64,000 nt of DNA, taken from NCBI GenBank assembly GCA_033675545.1, contig JAWDGP010006494.1, positions 451,001 to 515,000 of the forward strand. Direction: 5' to 3'. A program made the translations under genes and the position numbers. This document shows positions 1-12,188 of the stretch, one piece after another; the stretch's first letter is position 1, and the number at the start of each line of letters is the position of its first letter. The notes below the pieces were generated by a model. It was not told where the DNA came from. It was given only the letters and a program-made list of their open reading frames with translations, and did not search any database. The DNA is from Elysia crispata. Its lineage: Eukaryota; Mollusca; Gastropoda; Plakobranchidae.

Positions 1-1012
1 TATAATTTTGTAACCTTTTCTTTTATATAAGAGCGGAAATATATTATAAAAGGCGTAAATTCTTAAATGATGCAAAATAAAATTTTAAAAAAGAAACGCT
101 TGATTTAAACGGTTAAATTCAAACATAATTCCACATAACATTTTATCTGTGACCAAAACCAATAGCTTATTTCATAAATTATGTTTCATTGTATTGAAAT
201 ATTCACTGCATTATTAAGCAAACAAGATTGTTGAAGATGGTGATTCTGTGCAACTTCAATTTAGAATGAGATGTCATGCTATCAACAACAACATAGCCTC
301 TTATGGAAAACAAGGTCACAGTGGAAACAAAAGTCAGCATTGAAAAGATGATTTAATGTTATCGTGAGGTCCAACGAGCAAACAAAAATTAAGTTAACTC
401 ATCTGGAACAAATGATTCAACATTTCTTAAGGAGCTTTAAGAGAAATGAAACACAGATCTTTTGCTGTACAGACGTAATGTTATTATTCGCATTAAAGTT
501 CTTCCAAATGCTGATTGTTCAAACCAATTTAATGTCTTTTTTAAAAAACTGGAAATATTTTCTTATGGTGTGACCAATCCAAGGATAAACTTTACGGTAA
601 AGTCTTTCGGCGAAAAAATTGACAGCTATGCTTTCTGTAAAGAGCCTTGGCAAAGAAAGTATTAATCTGGCATAAAATATAACCCTGGTCTTATAGAGAA
701 GGTATCTTAAACTTTCTAAGATCTAGAATCGATTTTCTTGTTTCTGCTTTCTCGTCTCTTGTGCATGAAGCTTTCAAATGATCCGTTTCTCTTAAGAATA
801 CAATGACCACGTTTGAAGAGATCTAAGAAGAAAACGTAGTGGGATTCTAGAAACTGAAAGTGAAACCAGTTGTGTTAACAAGAATTATTTCCCCACACAT
901 TCAGCGGAAAAAAGTACTTGGCAGTACTTCTTGAAAACGATTTTACCGAAGTATAAGGCATTACTGACATAAGCAGTACTTTCAAGTACTTTTTTCCTAC
1001 AAAAGAAAAACA
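1..1012. other. Unassigned AT-rich sequence
   Basis: No gene, RNA or recognisable mobile element is visible. Short open frames on the plus strand around 364-665 show no protein family resemblance. Confidence 0.5.
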
Positions 1013-1015
<3 letters not shown>

Positions 1016-1100
<85 letters not shown>

Positions 1101-1170
1101 GTCTCTGCCTTCTCGTAACATCCACTCTGTTTATCTCTTTATTTCTGTCACGCGCGAGACAGTAACAGAA

Positions 1171-1231
<61 letters not shown>
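1016..1231. repeat. (TC)n then (AG)n microsatellites in opposite orientation
   Basis: A (TC)n run of about 84 bp (1016-1099) is followed, 73 bp later, by an (AG)n run of about 59 bp (1173-1231). The two are reverse complements, so they could form a hairpin. Confidence 0.95.
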
Positions 1232-1235
<4 letters not shown>

Positions 1236-1244
1236 AAAGTCGCG

Positions 1245-1255
1245 GGTTCGAATCC
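1245..1255 (+). promoter_or_regulatory. RNA polymerase III B-box-like sequence (SINE remnant?)
   Basis: GGTTCGAATCC is a perfect tRNA B box, immediately downstream of the (AG)n tract. No cloverleaf or A box is visible, because the upstream sequence is microsatellite. It is probably the remnant of a tRNA-derived SINE rather than a tRNA gene. Confidence 0.4.
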
Positions 1256-1259
1256 TATA

Positions 1260-4200
1260 AAGGGCAAGCTTGCTCTCGGCCATTTTCACTTCCAGTATAG
1301 TGCTGATCATTACCTCAAACTTAAGCTAACAACTGAACACTTTCCTTAGTACAGTACAATTGAACAAACTTTCTCGTCGAAACGGAAAAAAAAAGCTTCG
1401 AATTTCTATAGTAATGCACCTGCTCGTAGAGATAAACAGCAAAATACATGTCAAAGAATGATTGGTAAGATCTCTTTGAAGCCCAAACAAAGAAAGGATA
1501 AGTTTGATTTTTTTTAAAGATAAGTGTGCTGTTTGAACATATAATAATCAATATTTTTTGTGTATCTCTCTATATATTACTAAATATTTAATCATATAGT
1601 TGTGTTATGATTTAAATAAAAGTTAGAACTAACATCTTTAAAATTCTATTTGACTTTCAAATTCCGCCCACTCCTTCATTTGCCGATTACATAACATCAT
1701 TGGTCTGTTTGTTTGGTTTTTTTTTTTTACCTTTTAATATTTACAAAGACGACTGACGATCATCGGTTATCTACACCCAATAAGAAACGAAAAACTGATG
1801 ATAACACCTGCACTTTGCTAGGTGCACCGATGCGAAGGCGCCCATAAGAATATCAAGCTGGGGTCCACCTAAACAACGAAACGACATCTGAGATAGAGAG
1901 CCTTTATCTAACTGGCGTTGCAGTCACCCAACTCTCACAGTGATAGGGAAGACAGAGACGATGATCTGAGGCCAATATTATTTTATCGAGGAGAGATATC
2001 GTGTTCTGTTGACGCACTGCTGTGGCGAATCTTTAATGATCTAGATCTATAATTCGGAGTGACGGATGGGTTTGCTAGGTCGATTGTATGATTACCATCG
2101 ATCCATTAGGATATTAAAACTGAAGAGGCGGTACTTCAATCTAGATCTAGATGCTAGTACTCTCAACGGAAAAAAAAAAAAAGTATCAGAGCCATGAACA
2201 GATTGAGAGCGCACCCAGACCAAAGTCAGTAGATAAAAAGATTGTATTTATAATCCCTGTCACCTCGCAAAGCCGTTTGACTATGTGTCAGTGAGATCCC
2301 ATGTTGACGATCTGTCGAATTCCAGCGATGAAAAGTGCTTTTTGAGAGGGGGGGAGGGTTATTATTGAGTAAATATTTTTAAGAGACGTCTTATCTATTC
2401 CGTGAATAATTAAATTGTATAATGGGGGGAAAACAATTATTTTTTTTTCACTCAATCCAAAAGATTACTTAGTTCCTTCCCGGTTTCTTGGTACCGGTAT
2501 CAACGTCACCATTCTTCGATAAAATTATAGGCTTCAAGCCTGCCCATAGTACACTGTTTACCTGGGTTTAAATAGAAAATAATATAAAGAGTCATTTATT
2601 ATGAATGGTTTATACAAGAATCACCGTAGAGCAATCTTAGTATTCTTGCTGAACATTTCGTGAGGGGGAATAAAACCAAAAACAAACAAACGTGGAACGC
2701 TTGTTCGAATTCATTGAGGTGTTCACAATCAGCTATTGTGTAGTGAACCGAGTAATGTCGAAAAAGAGTTCCGAAATGTCAATCCAGAGTTTTACCTACT
2801 GGAAATCAATTTAAGCTGATATTGATTCATTTTAAAAAAAAAGGTCGCCTCTATAAAACTATCAATTCGGGCACAATAAATCTTTTCAATTAATATTTAC
2901 AACATAATGAGCTTAAACTTTTGCAAATCGATTTAAATTGGTGTTTCGCGTTTGAAAAGAGACGTCGAGCCAGGATGGATAAACAAACTGCAGAAACAAG
3001 AAAATAAATAAATAAGAATAAAAAAGGCTTATGCTACTAGACACACATTTGAATAAGAGATGTGTGACAAAATATTATAGCTAGTGGCCAATGGGCTGGG
3101 CAGTAAAGAACTTACAAGTTCCGACACAACAAAAAGTTAAGACGGATTCCTAAAGGTTCTATTTTTTTTTTTAAATTGTTACAATATCCGACAATGAAAT
3201 TGCGACCACGGATGAGCGGCTTTGACACCGGACACTCTGCTTCATTATCACTAAAAGTATATACACTCTGTCTCGTCTAATAATAAAAATTCATTTCATA
3301 ATTCGAGATCCAGATTTTAATCCAAATCCAATGACCAAAGTGATTTTCTGGCGTCAGTTTTCCACATTAGACGAGTGGATTAGATCTCAACATTTGTAGC
3401 TTTGAAGTAAGGCACTCGTTTTGAAAACAGAGGTGATGATGTGTCAGTTCATTTGGGATAAGGTCAATTATGACGTCACGATTCCTATTATGCACAGGCG
3501 CCGATTGAAGGGGAAAAGAACATGAGTTATATCTAGATGCGTGTGCGACAGATCTCACTCGCGAGTTTTAAACGCGTTGAAAATTTTGGTCACGTGACAA
3601 GTCCATTTGGTTATTCCTTCAATGCATTGAAGATTTCCAAGCCGCATGACTGTATTGGTCCCGTTAACTGTATCTGGGACTAGAGTAAGGTATTTAGTTT
3701 AATGCAATTCAAGTATCGCTTGAGACCCTTACATTAATATTCAGTCCCTTGTTCCAAAGCTAACGACATATTCATTGTTATGAGAATATTCCTAGCAACT
3801 GATCGGCGTCATTCCCAAGCTTGTGAGAGCTCGGATCAGCTCTGTATAGATCCTGACTCGTGAATCAATATCCAGATCAATTCATCAATAGCGACGTCTT
3901 ACGTGAATTAAAAGATCGCTGTATCTCGAACTAAGCGATGCCGAACCTTATGAGAAAGTAAGCGCTCGGGTGTTAAAGCTCTCCCACCCCCCTCTCCCGA
4001 AATAAACATAGACACACACAAACAATGTCGATGCTCACACAAAATGAGAGCCCCGTTAATGAACCTAATCTCTTTAAAAGGTCCCATATAAAGCATCTCA
4101 CCATCTTAGTAAACGGCTCGTATGCAACGATGTAGTTGATGTTACAAAAAATCCAGTAATTTCGCCACCGCTGTTCTTCATTGGAAGAAGTAAAGTAACT

Positions 4201-5215
4201 TTACTGACTAAGGAAGATGCAATCCGGGCTCTTTTTTTTCCCCTTTAAACGATGGGTTGTCTAAGATGCATAGATAGTGGAGGAAGTTAAAGGCTTGACT
4301 TTTTCGTCGTAAGTAATACGCGCACAAATAACCCTCCACCAGCATGTTAATTTCTCCCTTTAAAATCACTAAAATAAGGAAAAGTAACAATTTTTTCGCT
4401 ATTACATGAATCCATTCTAAAACCCACTGGGTGGGATAATCTATCTTCTAACGTTCTATGGATTTCCACTCCAAGAGAGTCTCTGTCCAAATCAAAGCAA
4501 GTAGAATGTCAATGAGGTAAAAATGAAGATACTTGTAATCTATATTTGACACAGCGAAAAAGAAATTGCAAAGTGTCCAAAATGCAAAAGGTGTTCGAGA
4601 GCAATTTGCCCCTAGTTTTAAAGCCCTAAATGCCTAGTTTCAGATAGAATTTTACAACATCATAAAGATCCTTGCCACTATGTGTGCTTAAAAAGTTTCT
4701 AGTGTTGAAGTAATCAGACAAAACGATACTCGGCCTATACTAGTGCATAATGGACTATAGGGCTCATTCGCAAAACAATCTACATCCACAATTAATACAT
4801 GTTTTCTATCAGGCGCAAATTGATTTAATTTACCCATATAATCGCATTTGTGAAAACAAGATTTTATTTATCACTTCTTCTACGGTGGCTTCTATTCTCC
4901 AAGCCACGAGAGGTTGTATTAAAGTGAAACAACACAGACATTTCTGGTAATTCGTGTCGTGCTTATTAAGGGGCATGCGCTGTCATGCGCGCATAGCCGA
5001 CTGAGTAAGCTACATAGCACTTAGACACAAGTTGACATCTCGTTGCTTTCACTTCCCTTTTACAGGGGAGAGAAAGAGAAACATATAAATAAATACAGCA
5101 GTACAGACACGCATTTAGACAAACAGGAAGGAACTGCGGTGCAGAAAAAGATATTTGGACATAGGGAGAATTTAAAGGAAGTGGACCAAGTGCTGAGAGG
5201 TTAGTTGTAAGAGGA
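1260..5215. other. Unassigned intergenic sequence
   Basis: No supported gene. It contains scattered poly-A/T runs and copies of the AGATCTAGATCT motif (2039-2050, 2141-2154). None of the open frames here resembles a known protein. Confidence 0.5.
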
Positions 5216-5513
<298 letters not shown>

Positions 5514-5690
5514 CTTAGACTGAAAGTGCTAAATTATGCAGATCGACTGAAAATCAAATTGCTATACATTACATTAAAAAGATGTCCTCTTTTTGTTTCG
5601 TTATTTTTTTTCTTTTATGATTTGTGTCTAAAATTCAAGCTGTAAGGGTCTCACTACTTTAAAAAATCGTTGCGACGATTGATTAGAACA

Positions 5691-5775
5691 TTGCTGGTTA
5701 TAATACTGAAAAGTTGACTATGAGAGAAAGAGAGAGAGAGAATATTGCTGGTTATAATACTGAAAAGTTGACTAT

Positions 5776-5868
<93 letters not shown>
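5691..5868. repeat. 54-bp tandem duplication ending in a long (GA)n tract
   Basis: The unit starting TTGCTGGTTATAATACTG at 5691 is repeated at 5745. Each copy ends in (GA)n, very short in the first and about 90 bp in the second. Confidence 0.9.
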
Positions 5869-5871
<3 letters not shown>

Positions 5872-7648
5872 TAAATAGTTGTCCAAGCAGCCTGCACTTG
5901 GGCAGCATAATTTTACAACTAATTACTCCCTTGAGGAGTGTGAAAATTCGACGCCTCAGTTTATATTTGTTCTAGGCCCAGTTTTATTAAAAAAAAAAAA
6001 AAAAAAAGAGCTAGCGTCAATTTTTATTCACTAAAAACATTACCTATATGCCCTGTTAATTTTAGAACCAACAGTCAAGCAAAATGGGTTAAGTTTTCTT
6101 ACATTTGTTCTATGTTCAACATAAGGTGAACGAAAGTTTAAAAGCCATTTTCTCAAGACTACGTCATGTGGACATACAACAAATGAAAACTGAGGCGTAG
6201 CATTGTGTACATTTTTGTTAAATTAATACCTGGCACTAGTTCATGCTTTTGAGAATGTCCACCCCTGTTAGAGAAGCTGGCATGCGCAAAGGGAACAGCA
6301 GCCTAGAATACTTAGATTGGTATCTCAAGAACTGATGCTTTTATCAATGGATGGAAAAAAATCCATGCGAAAACATAAGAACCGCAAGGCATACCATCAG
6401 GCCCGAAAACATTTTCCAGTTTCAACTCAACTAGATCTACGGGCCTTGTCTATGTGAGAACACAGAGCTCGTCTTTCCGAATTATCCTATTCCAATAACT
6501 AGATCTAGATTTCTCCTAGATCTTGAACTTGGCCATTATCGGAATAAAATTAATATCTATGTTTCCTGTAAAATTTTGAAACCCTATCTGTCCATTACAT
6601 TTCAGAGGAATCCCATCATTCATAGATCGGGATGCCTTGATTTAGAATCTATGCTATGCCTATATTAATTTTCTCGGACACAAACCTAGCGGGAAAAAAA
6701 AATAAAGTTTATTATCCGTTTATAAACTTTATAGACTTGCTAGAATCTGCACGAAAACTAGAAATGGTTTATATCTTATTCATGTCAGCTTCACAACTCA
6801 ACTCTTGTCACACTAATGCTAATGGTAAGATCATGACGTTTACTGTCAGTTTGAGAAGTGGATAATGAACGTCGAGTTTTCCTAGAATCCTGGAATTTCC
6901 TCTCATCCGCCACAATTTTACAAGATACGTTTTCAGTCTTCCCCGCTCCACTCCTTTCCCCTATAAATAACACATGTGTGAAATTGAGAATGTGTACGTG
7001 TCATTATTTATAAATATACTTGTGCAGCAGCAATTCCTTACTAGGCCATAACTTACTCGAATTTAAAAAAAAAAAAAAAAGGATGGGAATTCCCAAAGTA
7101 GCCTACTGGCTTTTCAGGGCCAAAAAAAAAAATGATTCTATACTTGGCCCACACAACACACACCTAACATACTGTGTAAGCTACAGCACATTTTGGGCCT
7201 AAACTTAGATTCATACGGCGTGCTTCTGTGTTTCTTTTTTTTTTTTTTTAAATCATAATGGAAAGAAGCTTTTGAAATCCTACCTTAGGTCAGTTTGACA
7301 TGACCCCATTTCGAGTCATATAATTTGGGTCGGTATTAATAGTAAAATTTGTAGGAATTTGATGATAGGTCGAAGATTCGTTAATTCTAATAGTAAGAGT
7401 GATATTTTATAATACCTGTGGATCTTTGAATGTCATCATTGTTCAAACATAATATTAAAATTGACCCGACCTTACTTTCAATTTCATGAGAGGCCACATA
7501 TATAAACCATTTGAACCACATTCACTCTTCTTACACATCACTTCTTAGTCATAGTCAACAAAGAACCAAACTAAAACATTCCCTTGTTTGGCACTTGTGT
7601 TTTTTGTATTACATGAATATTGCCCTTTGTGCTTTTTTTTTTTTTTTA
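5869..7648. other. Unassigned intergenic sequence
   Basis: AT-rich, with A and T homopolymer runs and an AGATCTAGAT motif near 6500. No gene was recognised. Confidence 0.5.
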
Positions 7649-7773
7649 ATAATCGATATTTTTCAGCAATAGCATTCATCTCAACATGGAATTTGAACGC
7701 AAATTCAGTCCCTTTCATAGGAATATTGATCAGATCTGGAGGCAGAGTAACCAAACGAAGAAAAGCTACTGAT
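7649..7773 (-). other. Possible exon or coding remnant on the TPR-gene strand
   Basis: An open stretch reads AFLRLVTLPPDLINIPMKGT, then EFAFKFHVEMNAIAEKYRLL. The composition looks protein-like, and a plausible acceptor (CTTAATCAG) precedes it. Its phase (1) does not fit the last secure TPR exon (phase 0), so at least one further exon would be needed. The frame runs into an A-rich tract with no good donor. I do not recognise the sequence. Confidence 0.2.
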
Positions 7774-8050
7774 TAAGTCTTAAATTTGACACAGCAGATA
7801 GGTCTTTTTTAAAACTTATTCCTTCTCATTGCTATGTTCATTTTTTGTCCCTATATTTCTTTCCATGCCACAATTTCACCAAACAGGACATTCCAGCTTC
7901 TTAAATAATAATTACACAATAGAGCCAACTTAAAATAACTGCTCAGGGCCAGGTCCAACAGTTAAACCAATTTGTGGGGTATTATGGATTTCAAGGATGA
8001 TAAATGTAATAATACAAAATAAATATGCCTTTGTCACAGTCACTGTGGTA

Positions 8051-8055
<5 letters not shown>

Positions 8056-8098
<43 letters not shown>
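8056..8098. repeat. (GA)n microsatellite
   Basis: Uninterrupted GA dinucleotide run of about 43 bp. Confidence 0.95.
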
Positions 8099-8103
<5 letters not shown>

Positions 8104-8806
8104 AGTCTATTGCACCTAAACAGTAAAAAGCATCAAGGCATCCACTGTTTCTTCCCCCTCATATGTAAATGCTTTTCATTTTTACAACTAGGCTTTACAG
8201 AGCCATGAGTTTTGGCTGTTTACTTACGTGGAGTCTTTTTTATAGAAAATCTGGTTACTGATCCATCTAAATGTTTGAAATGAATTCAAGTTTAACTTAA
8301 GCAGAGGCAGGGCTGTTTGTGTTTATATAAACCAGACAGAGGTTAGTGGGAGTAAAGAGAGGAAATGTTGGGTCCAGAGATAAGGTTTATATTATTATTA
8401 GACGAGGACTTATCTTACGCAAACTTCAATGTAACTACAAGCCCTCATGAAAAGACAGTACTAAGTCAAAGAACTTAGTAATTCTGCTGGAATTTTTATT
8501 TTCATTTTTATCTCATTTTTGCTTTATTGATTTCTGTCAGTTTGAATCATTTTTTTTTTGGCTTAAAATACTTTCCAACTGTGCTTTTTATTTTGCAAAT
8601 GATAAGTTTGAGCAAATCACAGATAGGCATTTAATCATTTTTTCCAAGCTCATACACCAAAATGGACATATACAAAGAGATGAACAAAATGAGTAAGGAA
8701 TGAAAAAAAGAAAAGATGATAGGATGGAGGACAGAGAGAAAGAGGGAGGGAGTGAAACGGAGGAAGAATGATGGACTGACAGAAAGTTTACAATGCCATA
8801 GCCTAC

Positions 8807-8928
8807 CATGGTGTCCAAATCTCTGCCTTTGAGCGCTTGTTTTAGCGCCTCCTCTGGTCGGCCAAGTCCTTCTAGAGCTGAGGCTCTCCTGAACATGGCC
8901 TTAATGTTTTGTGGCTGGAATTTCAAGG
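8807..8928 (-). CDS. TPR gene exon: repeat 3
   Basis: Acceptor GTTCCAG|CC, phase 1, and donor ACCATG|GTAGGC, phase 0. Reads ALKFQPQNIKAMFRRASALE, then GLGRPEEALKQALKGRDLDT, a canonical TPR repeat. Confidence 0.85.
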
Positions 8929-11900
8929 CTGGAACCACAGGAGCAAAGAATAAGACGCTTAACTATGGTGATTTTACAGCTTGTGCATTAAAAAAAATTT
9001 TTTTTTAGATATAGAGCTAATTTGTAACAATTAAGAACGGATATTTCGTCTGAAATAAAATTAATTGTTTCTGTTTGAAAAGTCAAAACAACTTCTTAAT
9101 TTTAAGTGTCATTGTCAAGAATACTTTTGTGAAAAAAGATATTAAATCTCGACAAGGAAAAGTCTAAAATGCTATTTTGGTTCCTTAGCTAGAGACAAAA
9201 CAAATTCACACAAAAAGCTGCTTGGTCCTAAATAAAAATATAAAATAGAAGGCACTATGTCCCTGAAACTTTTGTAGTGGCATGTAAAAGTTAATTACTG
9301 TTGAAAACTGTTAAATCATAATTCTACAGTTGCAGAACTCTTTTGTTTTATAATTGTACTTATTTTGGTTTCGCAAGAATAATCTTTAATTTTAATAAAA
9401 GTCATAGTTCACTTCACAGGCACCCATTGATTCATAAGTATTGATTCATTAAGCTTCATGGTGGTAGCAAAATCTAGACTACAGCGAGCTCATTCAATAT
9501 TATACTCCTGAGATTTTCCATGTATGCACACTTCTTTGCAAAATTATCACTTGTCTGTAAAAAGCTGTTAGATGGCTTAATGCATTCTTTATTGATCTAG
9601 ATCGCATTTTTTTAAGCAAAAAATTCAGTACCCAAAATGTAATTGATTCCTTAGCATGTAAAGAATGTTGGGTAGTTTGCACTTGGAACTAGGGAACTCA
9701 AATATATTTTTGCATTATGTAATAAGCAGCTGTACAAAACGTGCATGTGAAAAGTCCTTAACATATGCATGAGAAACATCCCCAAGGCAGGAAAAGTTTA
9801 ACCCTTTCCTTTCTCCCCAGATAAGAAGGTAAAATTTGTATCAGGCAGTGGACATTACAGGTTCCTAATAAATTATAATTATCAACATCAAGTTCAAATG
9901 CTTACCTGCCTCAGCATCTTTCAGAGCTTCCTTGTAGTCTTCCTGAAAATTGGGAAGATGATGAAATTTACTGGATCGATTGCACAAACTAATGGTCAAA
10001 TTTCCATATTTCATAAAGCAAAAATTTGCTCTCAAAATGTCGATTTAACATATAGTGTAGGTATATACTTTCATTTTTTACATTTACATGTATTAACAAT
10101 TTAAAACTATCCAAATAAAAAAAAAAAGACTAACACTGATAATAGTCACCAATGATATCAGGTCCAGAGGACTTTGTATTGTGTAACCAATTAACAGATC
10201 TTCTGTTACTATCAAAGTTATTTTTTTTTATTATTGGGTTAAGGGGCGTTAGTATTCTCACTTTGATTTAAACAAATTTTTGTCTAAGGCTGCTTCAAAT
10301 CAGATATGGCCTTACAAAAATCGTTTTACAGAATTATGTACACATCTCATCTGCAATGTTAACTTACAATCTTTAAACTGCATAGAGAAGCATTGCAGTA
10401 CAGAACAGCCACAAACTCCCTCTCCACCATGTGATAGAAGGTGCGCTCAAGCTGCCAAGCAACAACCAAAGCATAACTGTAAAACAGCCCAGCCTCCTTG
10501 AAGTGGCATTCCTTGAAGAGCGTGTTTCCCTCATCCTTCAAGTCCTTCATAATCAGTACAAGACTGGACTGAATTTCAAAATAAGCAATCTTGATGAATA
10601 AATTTTAACAAACCTGAGAAGATTTAACAATACATATATTCCAATACCCTATTCATTTAGTCTTAAAATTCAGTATTTAACATTTTGTTGATTTTAATTA
10701 CTTCAAATAATATTTTTTTAGTCATTTCTTTAATAGATTCCATTAGCCAGCTATTTAAAGACAAAATTTTAAAGAGTTGAGTTTTGGTGTAATTTCCCTG
10801 AAAATTTTCTTCACCTTGCAAATAATGAAGTGACTAAAACTATTTATTGGTGGGAATTAGTCTATTCTATATAGATTCTCCGACACATCACCAGTATTTT
10901 TTAAAAGAAAGTTAAAAATCCTGCTCTTTGAGCTGCAAATATAATCTCATTTCACAAAATAACTTTAGTTAATAAGAATCTCTTTGGAAGCCTAGAGCCA
11001 CATAGGATTCAGGAATTATCCCTTTCAGTAGAGTTAAACGAATGCCAATCTTGCCATCAGGGTGGCATCAGGTAAAATCAAGTAAGGTACCTTCAGGAAC
11101 TGAGACCCCCATCTAACCTCAGAATTTAATCACATGATTTTCAGATACTAGCTACAATGCTACTTAAATCAGTAAAATGATGAATAATATTTTAATTTTA
11201 GTTACATACATAATTGCTCAATCAATGAAACGTTTCTCCCATTCTCTAAATCTGAATGTTTTATCATGGGATTTCGTACCACCAAGCTGAACCCATAAAA
11301 CTAGTAATGGATTAAATAATATCTTATTAAATTTTGGTAAAGTTTACTATTACATTAATGTCATTATTCCAGTTAGATTGAAAGTTTCCTTGGTTTCCTA
11401 CGATTTAGATGCAAGAACTTTTCTGCTGTTTTTATTTTCCAATTCTTTTAAACAGTTTTGGCAATGAGGGTCTCTGAAATACATGTATGTGCAAATCTCA
11501 ATCTGCAATGATTGCACTAGAAATTGACATGTTGGTGAAAATAAAAGACAGAGCAATTAATAATAAAAAATGTTACCTTATTTGCCGCTTGGGGCGCTTG
11601 AAATTTTCTGTTGAAGATAAAAAGGTATTGAAAGCTATATATTGTTTTATATGATATTAAAGAAAATGAAAGATAAAGACCAAAAAATATAAGCAGTTTT
11701 TATCCAAATTATACAGCTTTGATAAGGCTTAAATTGAGACGATATTTTATTATAACAAAATTCTATACTGAATGCAGCATAATATTTTTACAAACCACTC
11801 AGCTCTAGCATTCCTTTTGCTGCCATTCATATCTCTAACACAACAATCATATTCATAATGCACACAGCCTGCTGATGCATGATGCACATTCATGACCAAA

Positions 11901-12188
11901 ACCTGCAGCATTTTAGAAACCAAGGCCTGTTACAAATAAAAAATAACTAAACAGTTCACAAGAAAAAATTTTTTTTCAAACAGTTCAAAAAGTTAATGAG
12001 TTTTTTTACAGCTTCAAGAATTTTCAATTTTCAATGAAACTGGAAATTTACGTCCTTAAAATTATAGTACCTATCTAATTTTAAATTTTATCCCAGTGTA
12101 TAGTATTCAGTTTCTTTTGTAATTACCTTAGTTGTGGGAGGTGGGGTTCCAAGCGATTAATTCTGCACATTCTGTCACTCGTATCCAT
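8807..12188 (-). CDS. Tetratricopeptide-repeat protein, N-terminal part (ZC3H7-like?)
   Basis: Five exons join in phase from ATG 12186-12188: 12127-12188, 11577-11607, 10368-10568, 9906-9942 and 8807-8928. The product starts MDTSDRMCRINRLEPH and contains TPR helices: LKDEGNTLFKECHFKEA (repeat 1), EFVAVLYCNASLCSLKI then EDYKEALKDAEA (repeat 2), and QNIKAMFRRASALEGLGRPE (repeat 3). TPRs are protein-interaction repeats, often binding chaperone tails. The long insert between the first two repeats recalls the N-terminal TPR of ZC3H7A/B zinc-finger proteins, but UNC45-like or other TPR proteins are possible. The reading frame is still open at the donor ATG|GTAGGC (8806). No secure downstream exon was found, so the gene is incomplete or its later exons lie beyond the left edge. 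The start codon could be internal if a further 5' exon exists. Confidence 0.7.
9906..9942 (-). CDS. TPR gene, 37-nt microexon
   Basis: Flanked by ATTTTCAG| and |GTAAGC. Encodes EDYKEALKDAEA, exactly the helix missing between the neighbouring TPR exons. Confidence 0.8.
10368..10568 (-). CDS. TPR gene exon: repeats 1 and 2
   Basis: Acceptor AAATTCAG|TCC and donor AAGATT|GTAAGT, both phase 0. Reads LKDEGNTLFKECHFKEAGLF and ends LYCNASLCSLKI, with the A/G/Y spacing of TPR helices. Confidence 0.8.
11577..11607 (-). CDS. TPR gene, 31-nt microexon
   Basis: Flanked by ATCTTCAACAG| and |GTAACA. Read in phase it gives KFQAPQAANK. Both sides fit their neighbours in phase, which is the main support. 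Confidence 0.5.
12127..12188 (-). CDS. TPR gene, candidate first coding exon
   Basis: ATG followed by 20 codons (MDTSDRMCRINRLEPHLPQL) and donor CTAAG|GTAATT, phase 2. Chosen because its phase fits the 31-nt exon exactly. No transcription signal was recognised upstream. Confidence 0.5.

Noticed and set aside
885-1121. Long Arg-Glu repeat open frame on the minus strand
   Set aside because: It is a translation of the (TC)n/(GA)n microsatellite and has no other coding evidence. The same holds for the Ser-Leu frames at 5654-5908 and 30701-31024.
1241-1260. A tRNA gene at the GGTTCGAATCC box
   Set aside because: No A box, anticodon arm or acceptor stem is present; the upstream sequence is (AG)n.
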